Assembly: GCA_024347235.1 (NCBI GenBank)
Contig: AP025283.1
Span: 1,054,001-1,118,000, forward strand
DNA length: 64,000 nt
Direction: 5' to 3'
Source: Aliamphritea spongicola
GTDB taxonomy: Bacteria > Pseudomonadota > Gammaproteobacteria > Pseudomonadales > Balneatricaceae
Shown here: positions 30,389-41,273 of the stretch, in pieces
Position numbering within the stretch: position 1 is the stretch's first letter
How the letters are laid out: each line of letters opens with the position of its first letter
Position numbers and translations under genes: made by a program
Notes under the pieces: generated by a model
Told to the model about the DNA's origin: nothing
Seen by the model: the letters and a program-made list of their open reading frames with translations, nothing else
Database searches by the model: none

Positions 30389-31982
30389 TTAATTCTTGGA
30401 CAGTGCCGCCAGGCAGTTGGTTGCTGCCGTACAGAGTTGCTTGAACTGTTTGTGCTGTACGGTTTCTATCAGGCTGGCGTCTTCGCCCATATCTGCATAG
30501 ACAATAGCAACTGGTTTGCTGTTCATAAAGACTGACATCAGTAAGTAGTTAGAATCATTAATGTGTTGCTTATAGCTGTCGGGCAGCATCTTGCTGATCC
30601 GGTGAGTATTGTCCTGATTCACCAGAATGCAGGCCACTTTATCATACAGGCGGCTGAACAGGCTCTGAGAATCGATCTGATGCATGGACTGGTTCAGCGG
30701 ATTGTCTTTGCTGAAGCCAATACTGTGAATCACTTTAACGATCTGGCTTTTGGTATTGACGGTATTGAGGCTGACCCGTTCCAGGCCGACACCCTGAATC
30801 AGTACTTTAAGCAGGTCTTTCAGTACTTCAGTGGGGTGCTGGTAATCTTCAGGATACTGAAGGAAACGTTCGTTCACTGTAGCAATCAGGGCCGGGTCTT
30901 TCAGGCTGGAGTCTGACGTGACCGCTGTCTGAATTTTGCGAGGCCGTGGGATCGGGAAGTGCTTGCTGCAGTATTTGTATTCCGTTTCCGATAATTTATA
31001 GCCGCCCTGGTTATTTCTGGAAGGAATAAACAGCATTTCTGCAGCTGGCGTCAGGGTACCGACCACGAAGTAATCGCGGGATGACTGGGCACAGTTCTGA
31101 TGCAGGAGTGCCATGGTGGCGCCCAGTTCGCTTTTCAGATAGTCACTGACAATATCAATGATGTGCAGGGTGTTGGGTTTGTGCCAGCCAAAGGTGGCTG
31201 TGCCTGCCAGCCAGTTGGCCAGTTTCACCGGGAAAAACGCTGCTGGACAAGATGGTTCAGTTCCCGCAGTTCTTCACCGCGCAGGCGGGGATCTTCCAGT
31301 GAACGCTGATGGAGTTTCATCAGAGTGCGTTTATTCAGTGGCAGGTCTTCAGCCAGCGAGGATTGTACCAGTTCCGGAAGGTTCCAGGAGACCGCCAGGC
31401 CGTGGGAAATGTCCTTGATGGTGCAGCCAAAAGCTCACGCTCGACGGTTTCGCTGTCTTTACCCTGTTCACGGATTTTGACCTGCATCTGGGACATATGC
31501 AGCGGTGCATGATGCCAGAGAGCCCAGTGACCGATGCCGTAAAACAGTGCGGCCAAATAGCTTTCTTCGGTAAACATACCTTTGCGGGCCCGTTCCAGCC
31601 AGGAGCGTACCTGAACCGCTGCATGGTGACTGTTGGCGGTTGCCCGGAAATACATTTTGTCAGCGGTGCTGTGGGCGTTCAGGCGGGTGCCTTTCATGCC
31701 ATTGATCAGGTTTTCGAGGTTATCGGTGCCTAATGAGCTGATGGCATGTTCGACGCCGGTGACCACGGAGCCTTTTTCTGCGTGCAGGATGCTGGCTGCT
31801 TTTACAACATGCAGACAGAGTAACGGATCTGCTTTAATCAGCCGGTTCAGATCCTTCATGGATGTTTTATCCGACTGCAATGCCTTCTGAATGCGGCGCA
31901 GACTGCTGGCCCGGACGGAAAAATCTTTATCCGTCAGGTATTGCGTCCATTCTTCTGCGTCGTATGGCTGGATCGTGCTCAT
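30389..31982 (-). CDS. HDOD-domain signalling protein (two frameshifts)
   Basis: About 531 residues after repair. The N-terminal half is an HDOD domain, a degenerate HD phosphohydrolase fold: ADPLLCLHVVKAASILH, GVEHAISSLG, ATANSHHAAVQVRSWLE and YLAALFYGIGHWALWHH are typical. The C-terminal half has a GAF-like look (VGLERVSLNTVNTKSQIVKV). HDOD proteins act as scaffolds in motility and biofilm signalling. Frame breaks are at the CC 31427-31428 and the A run 31233-31237. It sits between the rhodanese and rsgA genes, as in Pseudomonas. Confidence 0.8.
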
Positions 31983-32124
31983 TAATGGTCCTGATGCCGG
32001 TCACTTATCAAACGAAAACCACTCTGGTTAAGTCTTTGTTAAGAGAGGTTTTCGGCACATTAAACCTTTTATTTACAAGATAGTTAAGTTTCTTCCCTCG
32101 AAGTGAGTATATGTTTGTAACTAT

Positions 32125-33104
32125 TTACTCTTTGAGCACTGATTTTTGGTCTTCAATTGCTTGCTTTATGGCGCAGTGAGGTTCCTGTTCATGCTGGCAG
32201 TCACGGAACTTGCAAAGGCCAAGAAAAGGCGCAAATTCTGTGAAGCCTTCGATGATGCGATCTTTTTCAATGTGCCACAGTGCAAATTCCCGGATGCCCG
32301 GTGAGTCGATCAGGTCGCCGCCGTCCGGGAAGTGGAACAGGCGGGCGGTTGTGGTGGTGTGTGTGCCCTTGCGGGTAGCTTCAGATAATGCGCCGACTTT
32401 AAGGTCAACGCCGGGAAGCAATGCATTGATCAGAGAAGATTTACCGACACCGGACTGACCGACAAAGACGCTGATACGGCCGTTGAGTATGGCCTTAAGT
32501 TCATCCAGACCGTCTTCACGGGTTGTGGATACCTGCAGTACCTTGTAACCGATGTCGGTATAAAGGCGGATCATGCCTTCGATGTATTCGCGGTTATCGT
32601 CGTTCAGCAGGTCCTGTTTATTCACCAGCAGAACCGGTTCAATGCCGCTGACTTCTGCTGCCACCAGATAACGGTCGATCAGGTTGTAATGGGGCATCGG
32701 TTCGACGGCAATGGTGATAACAATGTGATCAATATTGGCCGCGACCGGTTTCAGTTCACCGTGGTTATTTGGTCGCTGGAGGACTGACTGGCGTTCTTCC
32801 GTAGCGACCACCACGCCATGTTCTGCACCGGCACGCCAGATGACTCTGTCGCCGGTGACCAGGCTGCTCAGGTTGGTGCGCATGTGGCAGCGGAAAATCT
32901 CCCCGCGGTGTTCACCTTCCAGTGCTTCAACATCCACCTGGCGGCCGAAATGAGAAATGATCTGGCCATGCTGTTCCGGGCCGAGTTCTCCGCCTTCCAG
33001 TTGCTGATCAATGTTGGAGTTTTTACGCTTTGCCCGTTCAGAACGTTCGTCCTGAATTTTTGTATGCGCCACGCCTGGCGGCGGGTGAGTTTGCGTTTGG
33101 CCAT
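32125..33104 (-). CDS. rsgA: Ribosome small-subunit GTPase RsgA (frameshifted N-terminus)
   Basis: A circularly permuted GTPase that checks late maturation of the 30S subunit. About 326 residues. G4 (NKQDLL) precedes the P-loop (GQSGVGKSSLINAL), as expected of the permutation; G3 is DSPGIREF. The C-terminal zinc site is CKFRDCQHEQEPHC. The basic N-terminus AKRKLTRRQAWRIQK joins the main frame after adding one base to the T run 33057-33061. Divergent from orn, the common rsgA/orn arrangement. Confidence 0.93.
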
Positions 33105-33270
33105 TAAGTTTGTTGCGCCGTATAGATACAGTAAAATCTGATTATATTCGGGCCGCTGAAAACAAAGTTTTTGTTGCGCTAAGTGTCGCACAGATAGTTT
33201 TTCAGCGGCCTGCTAAGGTATTCTATAACACTTTTAAATAACAGTGCTGAAATCTAAGGGGAATTGCCGT

Positions 33271-33813
33271 ATGTCTAGGCAAGATAATCTGATCTGGATC
33301 GATCTGGAAATGACCGGTCTTGATCCTGAACGGGAACGAATTATCGAAATTGCCACCATTGTGACCGATGCGGATCTGAATATTCTGGCGCTGGGGCCTA
33401 GTCTGGTTGTTAAACAGTCTGATGAATTGCTGGATGCGATGGATGAGTGGTGTACCAATCAGCATGGCAGTTCCGGGCTGACTGCCCGGGTGAAGGCGTC
33501 TCAGATCAGCGAGCGTCAGGCGGAAGAAGAAACCCTTGAGTTCATCAAACAGTATGTGGATCAGGGGGCCTCGCCGATATGCGGTAACAGTATCGGTCAG
33601 GACCGGCGTTTTCTGGTGAAGTACATGCCTGAGCTTGAAAGCTATTTCCACTACCGTAATCTGGATGTCAGCAGTATCAAGGAGCTGGCCCGTCGCTGGC
33701 GGCCGGAAGTGCTGAACGGTTTCGAGAAGAAGGGCTCTCATCTGGCGATGGATGATATTAAAGATTCCATCAACGAGTTAAAACATTACCGCGAGCACTT
33801 CTTTAACCTGTAA
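33271..33813 (+). CDS. orn: Oligoribonuclease
   Basis: A 3'-5' exonuclease of the DEDDh class that degrades 2-5 nt RNAs and pGpG; often essential. 180 residues, intact. Exo I is [19 protein letters not shown], Exo II contains [12 protein letters not shown], and Exo III ends near [18 protein letters not shown]. The start ATG 33271 is preferred over an upstream GTG because AAGGGG lies before it and the protein then begins [13 protein letters not shown] as in homologues. Confidence 0.95.
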   Translation: MSRQDNLIWIDLEMTGLDPERERIIEIATIVTDADLNILALGPSLVVKQSDELLDAMDEWCTNQHGSSGLTARVKASQISERQAEEETLEFIKQYVDQGASPICGNSIGQDRRFLVKYMPELESYFHYRNLDVSSIKELARRWRPEVLNGFEKKGSHLAMDDIKDSINELKHYREHFFNL

Positions 33814-34297
33814 TCCGGTCGTGTTGGTTGGTTGTGCAACCAATGCCCAAAATGAGTATCTTAAACTTTAGAATGAGTGGCTGCTAATTTAGCGTTTTAA
33901 TATCTATTGCTTTGGGCACGTTTATTCTAAGCATTTCAATGATTAAGCGTTTTTAATGACGTTGCTTTTCTGCACTGAACCCCGGCTTGTCCGGGGTTTT
34001 TTTATAAAGCTGTTTATCTCTCCTGTACTGCAATTCTCAGCCCGTTTGCAGGGTTTCTATTTTTTTCAAACAGGGTTTATTAATAGGCATCTGTCCGGTG
34101 GCTTGAGGGGCTTACCGGTACAACTTAAATGTCGCTGTGTCCGCCGCATTTTATTTCCTAAAACAATAAAGCTCAGCCGGACGCTGGTGAAGTGACATAA
34201 GGACGTGCGTAACGGTGGCTGTTGTCAGGCCGGATGTTCGTGTGGCTATTTGCGTAAACATTCCCTGTCAGCGGCTTCGAGTATTGAGAGAAGCAGT
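33814..34297. other. Gene-free stretch between orn and MCP 2
   Basis: About 484 bp without a convincing gene. It contains an 8-bp inverted repeat (TGCCCAAA at 33844, TTTGGGCA at 33911), two AATGAGT copies, and a strong terminator at 33979-34003. The rest, up to the chemoreceptor, shows only control-region character. Confidence 0.55.
33979..34003 (+). terminator. Strong Rho-independent terminator 166 bp after orn
   Basis: A 7-bp stem ACCCCGG/CCGGGGT with a 5-nt loop is followed by a T run. It ends the orn transcript or an unannotated short transcript. Confidence 0.85.
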
Positions 34298-36612
34298 ATG
34301 ACGATTAAGACACGTATCCTACTGGCCATTGTATCGATTGGCATTATCCCCTGATTTGCGCCAGTGCAGTTGTAATGTATGCCACCTCCAACGAAGTGAA
34401 CGTTGCCCTCGATGATGCTGCCTCCGCCAAGCTGATTGCTGTGCGGGAGATGAAAAAGATCAGCTGGTCAGTTACATCAGCGATTTGAAAAGCCTGGTTA
34501 AAAGCATTGCTGAAAATGAACAGACCGTGGTTGCCACGGGGTATTTCTCCAGCTCGTTTGACGTGAATAAGAAGGTTGATGCTGAGCAGCAGCAAAGCCT
34601 TAGCGGTTTCTACAGCGGCGCCTTTTCTGACGAATTTAAACAGCGGGATCCGGGATTTAACGGTGCGGACGCTGGCAATGCCCAGGCAGCGTTGGATGAT
34701 CCGGCGCGTTATTTCCAGATGCGTTATATCAGCACCAATCCAAACCCTTTAGGGAAAAGCAGGCGCTGGATCAGGCGAAGAAAATTACCAAGTTTAATGC
34801 CCGCTATGATTTATATCACTCACAGTACCATCCGGGCTTACGCCGTCTTCAGGAAGAGTTTGGTTTTCCTGATGTGCTGATCGTCAGCCCTGAAGGCCGT
34901 GTGGTTTATTCGGTGGCGAAGAATGTGGATTACGCCACGGATCTGACCAGCGGCATTGACAGTGGTCTGGTACAGGCCTGGAATAAAGCCAAAGATGCGG
35001 CGGCAGGTGAGGTATACCTGACGGACATTAATACTTACTTTGCAGATTTTGGCACGCCGGCGGCATTTCTTTCTTCGCCGGTGTTTGAGAAAGATAAGAA
35101 TGTCGGCACTCTGGTGGTAAGGCTGCCGGTTGAGCGGGTAACACTGGCGCTGACCAGCAATAAACACTGGGCAGATGTCGGGCTGGGGCAAAGCGGTGAA
35201 GTGTATCTGGTGGGGATGATCAGCGCCTGCGGACTGATAGCCGCCGGCTGATTGAATCGCCGGATCAGTACTTCGGTGAAATCTCTGCTACTGGCTGGCA
35301 GGACAGCGTTGAACAGATTCAGAACCGGCGCACCGGCGTGGCGCTGCAAAAGGTCAGCTCTGACGGAGTTAAAGCGGCGTTGCAGGGTGATACCGGTGTG
35401 ACCCGGAATCAGGGGTATTACGGTGAAGAGGTGCTTTCGGCGTATACCCCGGTGGAAGTTGACGGTTTACGCTGGGCGCTGATTTCTGAGATGAGCATGT
35501 CGGAAGCCTTCGCCAGCGAAGAGCAGATTCTTGGTTCTATTACCCGGACCAGCGCTGTTGTGGTACTGGTGGTGCTGATTGCAGCGGTGTTGTTTGGCTT
35601 GCTGCTGTCACGTTTGCTGGTGAATCCGTTGCGGGAGCTGGTGACATCCTTCCAGGAAATTGCAGAGGGTGACGGCGATCTGACAACCCAGTTGGAAAGC
35701 GCCAAGCGCAAAGATGAAATTGGTGAGCTGGCAACAGCATTTAATGTGTTTATCGCCAACATTCGCGGGGTGGTGGCGCAGGCCAGCGAAACCGCGGAAA
35801 GCCTCACGGCAGTTACTAATCAGTTGGCGCAACAGTCCGGTGACACTGCCTCCCGCATGGGGCAACAGCGTTCCATGAGTGAGCTGATTGTAACGGCCAT
35901 GACGGAGTTTTCTTACTCAATTGATAATGTGGCTCAGAGCAGTAACGAAACCCTCAATGCGATGGTTAGTGCCGGTGAGAAGATGGTCAGTGGTGCGGAT
36001 CATGCACAGCGTTCTGTGAATGAAATTGATCAGCTGGTGGGCTTTACCCGGGAGTCAGCAAGTTCTATCAATGCGCTGTCCGGTGAGATTGATCAGGTCA
36101 GCTCCATTCTGGAGGTGATCAATGATATTGCTAAGCAGACCAGTTTACTGGCGCTGAACGCGGCTATTGAGGCGGCCCGTGCCGGCGAGCAGGGGCGGGG
36201 TTTTGCGGTGGTGGCTGACGAAGTTCGGACCCTCTCCTCACGGACTCAGGAAGCTACGGTTAATATTCAGGAAACCATGGAGAAGCTGCGGGAAACTGCA
36301 GATGATTCTGTGCGTCGGGTGGAAGATTCAATGGAAAATGCTGAGCGGGGCATCGCCATGGTGAATGAGACCGCCTCTGAGCTGGACGAAACCAAGCGCC
36401 TGATGGCGGATGTGGAAGCGATGCAGACTCAGATTGCTACCGCGGTTAATGAACAGCTGGATGTGATTAAGGATATCGAAAAGAATGCCGTAGAGATTGA
36501 TACCCTGTCTGAAACCACGCTGGACAGTGCTCAGGAGTCTGCCGGTGATACCGATAAGTTAAGCCAGATGGCAGACCGTCTGCACAGTCTTGTGGGCCGT
36601 TTTAAAACCTGA
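34298..36612 (+). CDS. Methyl-accepting chemotaxis protein 2 (four frameshifts)
   Basis: A second chemoreceptor, about 772 residues after four single-base repairs (C run 34348-34351, A run 34453-34457, G run 34752-34754, G run 35212-35215). TM1 is [21 protein letters not shown]. It is followed by a large periplasmic sensor of about 370 residues, probably a double Cache-type domain ([17 protein letters not shown] and GEVYLV). TM2 is [21 protein letters not shown], then HAMP, then the signalling hairpin with tip [21 protein letters not shown]. The large sensor suggests direct ligand binding; the ligand is unknown. Confidence 0.85.
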
Positions 36613-36642
36613 TCTGTAAGATAAGCATCTAAGCTGGTCGTT

Positions 36643-37776
36643 TCAGTCGGCCAGCTTGGTTGCTCTTGGGTGTACTGCTATGGGCAGGGGCGTTGCTGTG
36701 ACATCGTCCCGGCTGCTCAGGTGATCCAGTGCCCACTGGGCGTGTTCCTTCACCAGCTCGCTGGTATCGGGATTGCTGAGCAGGTTGTGCAGTGCGGTTC
36801 TGGATTCCGGGCTGTTAATGCCGTTACCCAGTGCGACAGCTATATTCCGCTGCCAGCCCTGGTAGCCGCTGCGGCGTATGGCTGAACCTTCGGTACGTTT
36901 GAGAAACGTGGCTTCATCCCAGTTAAGTAATTCCCTCAGGTTTTTATCATCCAGCCCGTGTCGGGGTTTAAAGTCATCTTCTGCTGAGGCCTGTGCAAAG
37001 CGGTTCCAGGGGCAGATAAGCTGGCAGTCATCACAGCCGAAGATCCGGTTGCCCATTAGCGGCCGTAGCTCCGTGGGAATGCTGCCGTTGTATTCGATGG
37101 TCAGATAAGAAATACAGCGCCGGGCATCCACCACATAGGGTTCAACGATAGCTTTCGTTGGGCAAACATCGATGCAGGCCTGGCATTTGCCACAGTGTTC
37201 TTCTTCATAGGGTTCGTCTACCGGCAGGGGCAGGTCGACAAACAGTTCACCCAGTAAAAACCAGGAGCCGGCTTCACGGTTCAGGATCAGGCTGTGCTTG
37301 CCTTGCCAGCCAATGCCGGCTTTGCGGGCCAGTGGCCGTTCAAGCACGGGGGCGCTGTCGACAAAGGCCCGGTAGCCAAATTCACCGATCAGCGTTTCTA
37401 TGTCCTTCCCCAGCCGAGTCAGGCGCTTACGCATCAGCTTGTGATAATCACGACCCATGGTGTAGCGGGATATGTAGGCTTTGTCAGGGTTCTTAAGGAT
37501 TTTCAGTGTCTGAATATCCGGTGGCAGGCAGTTCATCCTGACACAGATAACCCGACGGGTACCTTCAACCAGCAGTGACGGATCCAGACGCTTCTCGATA
37601 TTGTTTTCCAGATATCCCATTTCACCGTGGTAGCCGTTTTCAAGCCAGCGGTGATAGGCCTCTGACTCCGGACTGATGTCAGTATCGCTGATACCGCATT
37701 GCTGAAAGCCCTGTTTCAGCGCGGCAGCTTTAATTGCCTGACTGAGGGCGGCAAGTGATTTTGAGTCCTGATGCAT
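36643..37776 (-). CDS. queG: Epoxyqueuosine reductase
   Basis: The last step of queuosine synthesis: reduces epoxyqueuosine in tRNA using cobalamin and two 4Fe-4S clusters. 377 residues, intact. The first ferredoxin-like motif is CGKCQACIDVCPT and the second is CDDCQLICPWN. The catalytic region contains GYRAFVDSAPVLERPLARKAG. The C-terminus has a HEAT-like helical pair (QRNIAVALGNGINSPESRTAL). It is convergent with MCP 2 and divergent from nnr. Confidence 0.95.
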   Translation of the reverse strand: MHQDSKSLAALSQAIKAAALKQGFQQCGISDTDISPESEAYHRWLENGYHGEMGYLENNIEKRLDPSLLVEGTRRVICVRMNCLPPDIQTLKILKNPDKAYISRYTMGRDYHKLMRKRLTRLGKDIETLIGEFGYRAFVDSAPVLERPLARKAGIGWQGKHSLILNREAGSWFLLGELFVDLPLPVDEPYEEEHCGKCQACIDVCPTKAIVEPYVVDARRCISYLTIEYNGSIPTELRPLMGNRIFGCDDCQLICPWNRFAQASAEDDFKPRHGLDDKNLRELLNWDEATFLKRTEGSAIRRSGYQGWQRNIAVALGNGINSPESRTALHNLLSNPDTSELVKEHAQWALDHLSSRDDVTATPLPIAVHPRATKLAD

Positions 37777-37820
37777 TATGGCCGGGTCTTAGTAGCTGTT
37801 TTTACTGTAGGTTGGATATA

Positions 37821-39376
37821 ATGAAGCCAAATTCCGAGTCGAGATCTTATACCGTGGCTAAGTCTTCGCAATTACCCGCTGCATTATACACAGCTGAACT
37901 GACCCGGGCACTGGATGCAGCAGCAATCAGTGCCGGGATGCCTGGCTTTAAATTGATGTTAAGGGCCGGACACGTGGCCTTTGACCGGCTGATGCACCAG
38001 TGGCCGGACGTGCACTCTCTGAGCATTCTCTGCGGTACCGGCAATAACGGCGGCGACGGTTTTGTGATGGCGGCACTGGCTCAGCAACAGGGCATTCAGG
38101 TGCAGGTTGTCTGTGTGTCCCGGCTGGATGATTTTGCGGTGCAGCTGCGTGGCGAAGCGCGACAGGCTTACGACTGGATGTGTGATCAGGGTGTTGAGTG
38201 TCACCGTTACCGTCTGGGGATGAACCTGCAGGGGAGGTGATTGTCGATGCATTGCTCGGTACCGGACTTAATGGCTCGGTTGCTGAACCCTTTGTGGGGG
38301 CGATCCGGCAGATTAACCTGTCAGGTAAGCCAGTACTCGCGGTGGATATACCTTCCGGCCTGTGCAGTGACACCGGTGCGGTGCTGGGTGATGCGGTTCG
38401 TGCTGATCATACGGTAACTTTTATCGGTATGAAGCAGGGCATGCTTACCCACGAAGGTGTGGATTATTGTGGGCAGTTGCATTTCGACAGCCTGCGCATT
38501 GCTGATGATATCTATGAGTCTATTCCGGTCAGTGGTTTCCGTACCTGCCGGGAAGATCTGGCCGAACTGTTGCCGCCACGGGGTGCTTCCAGTCATAAAG
38601 GACACTTTGGTCATGTGCTGGTGATCGGCGGTGATTATGGTATGGGCGGAGCGGCAATCATGGCCGCGCAGGCGGCAGGACGGACCGGTGCCGGTTTAGT
38701 GAGCCTGGCAACCCGGGCAGAGCATGTGACTGCGGCACTGACCCGGGCACCGGAAATCATGGTGCACGGGGTGCGCAGTGGCCATGATCTTGCGGTTCTC
38801 ATTGAGCGTGCATCGGTGGTGGTGATTGGTCCGGGCCTTGGGCAGAACGCCTGGGGCGAGCAGTTGCTGATGGCGGTGCTGGATAACTGCGGCTCCGATA
38901 AAAACCGCTGGTGATGGATGCGGACGCGCTTAACCTGCTGGTGATCAATGGCAAGCTGGATGGAAGTAAACACAGTAACTGGTTGCTGACACCTCATCCC
39001 GGTGAGGCTGCACGATTGCTGGAAACCTCTGTGTCAAAGGTTCAGGCAGACCGTTTTGCTGCTGCAGAGGCCCTGCAGGACCGTTTTGGCGGCACTTTGG
39101 TACTGAAGGGGCGGGTACCCTGAGTTGTGACGGCGATGCCATGCACCTGTGTTCGGCGGGTAATCCCGGAATGGCCAGTGGTGGCATGGGAGATGTACTC
39201 AGCGGAATTATAGGCGCGCTGCTGGCGCAGAAGCTGGAATTTACTGATGCTGCCCGTGTTGGTGTGTATATCCATGGAAAAGCAGCGGATGAGGCTGCAA
39301 AAATGGTCAGCGAGGTATGCAAGCCACTGATCTGTTGGCACAATTACCCAAAGTTGTTAACGTTTTCCCCAAATAG
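37821..39376 (+). CDS. nnr: Bifunctional NAD(P)H-hydrate epimerase/dehydratase (four frameshifts)
   Basis: Repairs hydrated NAD(P)H: the N-terminal epimerase (YjeF_N) converts the R form to S, and the C-terminal ADP-dependent dehydratase (YjeF_C) regenerates NAD(P)H. About 519 residues after repair. The epimerase has CGTGNNGGDGFVMA and VDIPSGL; the dehydratase has HVLVIGGDYGMGGAA and the GNPGMASGGMGDVLSG ATP/ADP site. Breaks lie at the G run 38216-38219, A run 38900-38904, G run 39108-39111 and GG 39314-39315. First gene of the run to hflX; the short gap to tsaE (26 bp) suggests one operon. Confidence 0.92.
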
Positions 39377-39402
39377 CAGACAAAGTGAAGGAAGTAAGTA
39401 CG

Positions 39403-39874
39403 GTGTCAGAGTATCAGCAGCAGTGTTTTTATCGCTGATGAAGCAGCCATGGTGGCTTTTGGCAGCAATCTGGCGGCGTCCGCCAGCGGTGGTGTGGTAT
39501 TTCTGAATGGTGATCTTGGCATGGGTAAAACCACTCTGTGCCGGGGCATCATTCAGGGGCCGGTCATAAGGGAGCGGTTAAGAGTCCTACCTATACACTG
39601 GTTGAACCCTACGAGCTGACCGGCCGGGATGTGTATCACTTTGACCTTTACCGTCTGGGAGATCCGGAAGAGCTTGAGTACTTTGGTATCCGGGATTATT
39701 TCCACGATGATGCGTTGTGTCTGATTGAATGGCCGGAAAAAGGTGAAGGTGTGTTGCCGCCTGCCGATCTATTACTGAATATCACCGTCCAGGGGAAGGA
39801 CGGCAGATTGAGTTGTTGCCTCAAACTGCTAAAGGGAGCAGTTGCTGGTGAATTTGCAGGCCGCTGCCGAGTAA
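39403..39874 (+). CDS. tsaE: tRNA t6A threonylcarbamoyl-adenosine ATPase TsaE (four indels)
   Basis: An essential ATPase of the t6A37 tRNA modification machinery (TsaBCDE). About 157 residues after repair. The Walker A motif is [13 protein letters not shown], followed by [12 protein letters not shown] and the Walker B-like [11 protein letters not shown] region. Breaks: a T-run length change at 39425-39429 (one extra or two missing), G run 39556-39559, and one G each near 39796 and 39837, after which the end reads [17 protein letters not shown] start 39403. Four indels in under 500 bp make this the most damaged gene here. Confidence 0.85.
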
Positions 39875-39876
39875 GG

Positions 39877-41232
39877 ATGAAACTGAATATGTTGCGTGTT
39901 GCCCGTTTAAGTCTGATGTTTGTGTGTGCGTTGATGTCGGCGGTGGTTGGTGCTGCCGATGTGAAAAACGTGCGCCTGTGGATTGCGCCGGATCACGCCC
40001 GCCTGGTTTTTGACCTCAGTGCCAGTGCCAGTCATAAGCTGTTTACCCTGAAGAATCCTGACCGCATTGTTCTGGATGTGGATAACGCTAAATTTAAGGC
40101 GGATCTTAATCAGCTGAACCTGACCAAGAGTCCGGTAGAGCGTATCCGCAGTGGTGCAAAGGATAAAAACGATCTGCGCATCGTGCTGGATCTGAAATCA
40201 GATGTCCGCGCTAAGAGTTTTGCACTCAGCCCGAATGATAAATATGGCCACCGTCTGGTGGTGGACCTCTATCAGCCAGAGAAGGTTGCCGAGACTGTTA
40301 AGCGGGCAACACCTACAGCTAATAATCCGGATAAGCTGCGTAATGTGGTGATTGCCATTGATGCTGGCCACGGGGAGACGATCCCGGCGCTGTAGGACCG
40401 CGGGCGAGAAAGAGAAAGATGTGGTGCTTGGTATTGCCCGTGAGCTGAAGAAGCTGTTGCAGAAAGAGCCGGGCTTTACGCCACAACTGACACGTGACGG
40501 TGACTATTACATCAGTCTGCGCAGCCGCACCAGTCGGGCACGCAAGAATAACGCGGATATGTTTGTGTCGATTCATGCGGACGGCTTTAAGGATAAACGT
40601 GCTAAAGGTGCCTCTGTGTGGGTATTGTCTCCAAGGGAGCCAGCAGCGAAATGGGTCGCTGGTTAGCCAAGCGGGAAAACAGTACCGACCTGATCGGTGG
40701 CGTGGGCAGCGTCAGCCTGGAGGATAAGGATGATGTGCTGGCAAAAGTATTGCTCGATATGTCGATGACCGCCAGCCGCAGTGACAGCCGGGTGATTGCT
40801 GAAACCGTCCATAAAAATATGAGCCGCTTTGCAAAAATGCATAAGAAGCGGGTCGAGCAGGCCGGGTTTGTGGTACTTAAATCGCCGGATATTCCGTCCA
40901 TTCTGGTAGAGACCGGCTTTATTACCAACCCGGAAGAAGCACGAAAGCTGAAGTCTAAGTCATATCAGAAGAAGATGGCGCAGGCGATTTTTGCCGGCAT
41001 TAAGGCGCATTTCGTAGCCAAACCTCCGGCCCTTACGTATCTGGCCTGGCAAAAGCAGGGCGGTAATCAGGGCAAGTCTGTCGCCGGAAAATATAAGGTT
41101 GTCAGAGGCGATACTTTATCGGTTATTGCCCGTCGTAACGGTGTTTCCATGGCGGCGTTGCGTAAAGCTAATGGCCTGAAAAATGCGGATCATATCCGGG
41201 TTGGCCAGGTGCTGCAGATCCCAACCAGCTGA
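39877..41232 (+). CDS. amiB: N-acetylmuramoyl-L-alanine amidase AmiB-like (three frameshifts)
   Basis: A periplasmic zinc amidase that splits septal peptidoglycan. About 452 residues: signal peptide ([23 protein letters not shown]), AMIN domain (about 25-130) for septal targeting, amidase_3 domain with the zinc/catalytic motifs IDAGHGG..DPGAVG, SIHADGF and [10 protein letters not shown], and a C-terminal LysM domain ([19 protein letters not shown]). Breaks near 40378 and 40403 (G runs) and at the AA 40633-40634. Activators of the EnvC/NlpD type usually control this class. It starts 2 bp after tsaE. Confidence 0.92.
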
Positions 41233-41273
41233 TGTGTCTGGTTAACTGTTCATTTCAGTATCGAGTGTAATTT

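Noticed and set aside
33956..34195. A 79-codon open frame downstream of orn
   Set aside because: It reads through the strong terminator at 33979-34003 and has no ribosome site or domain.
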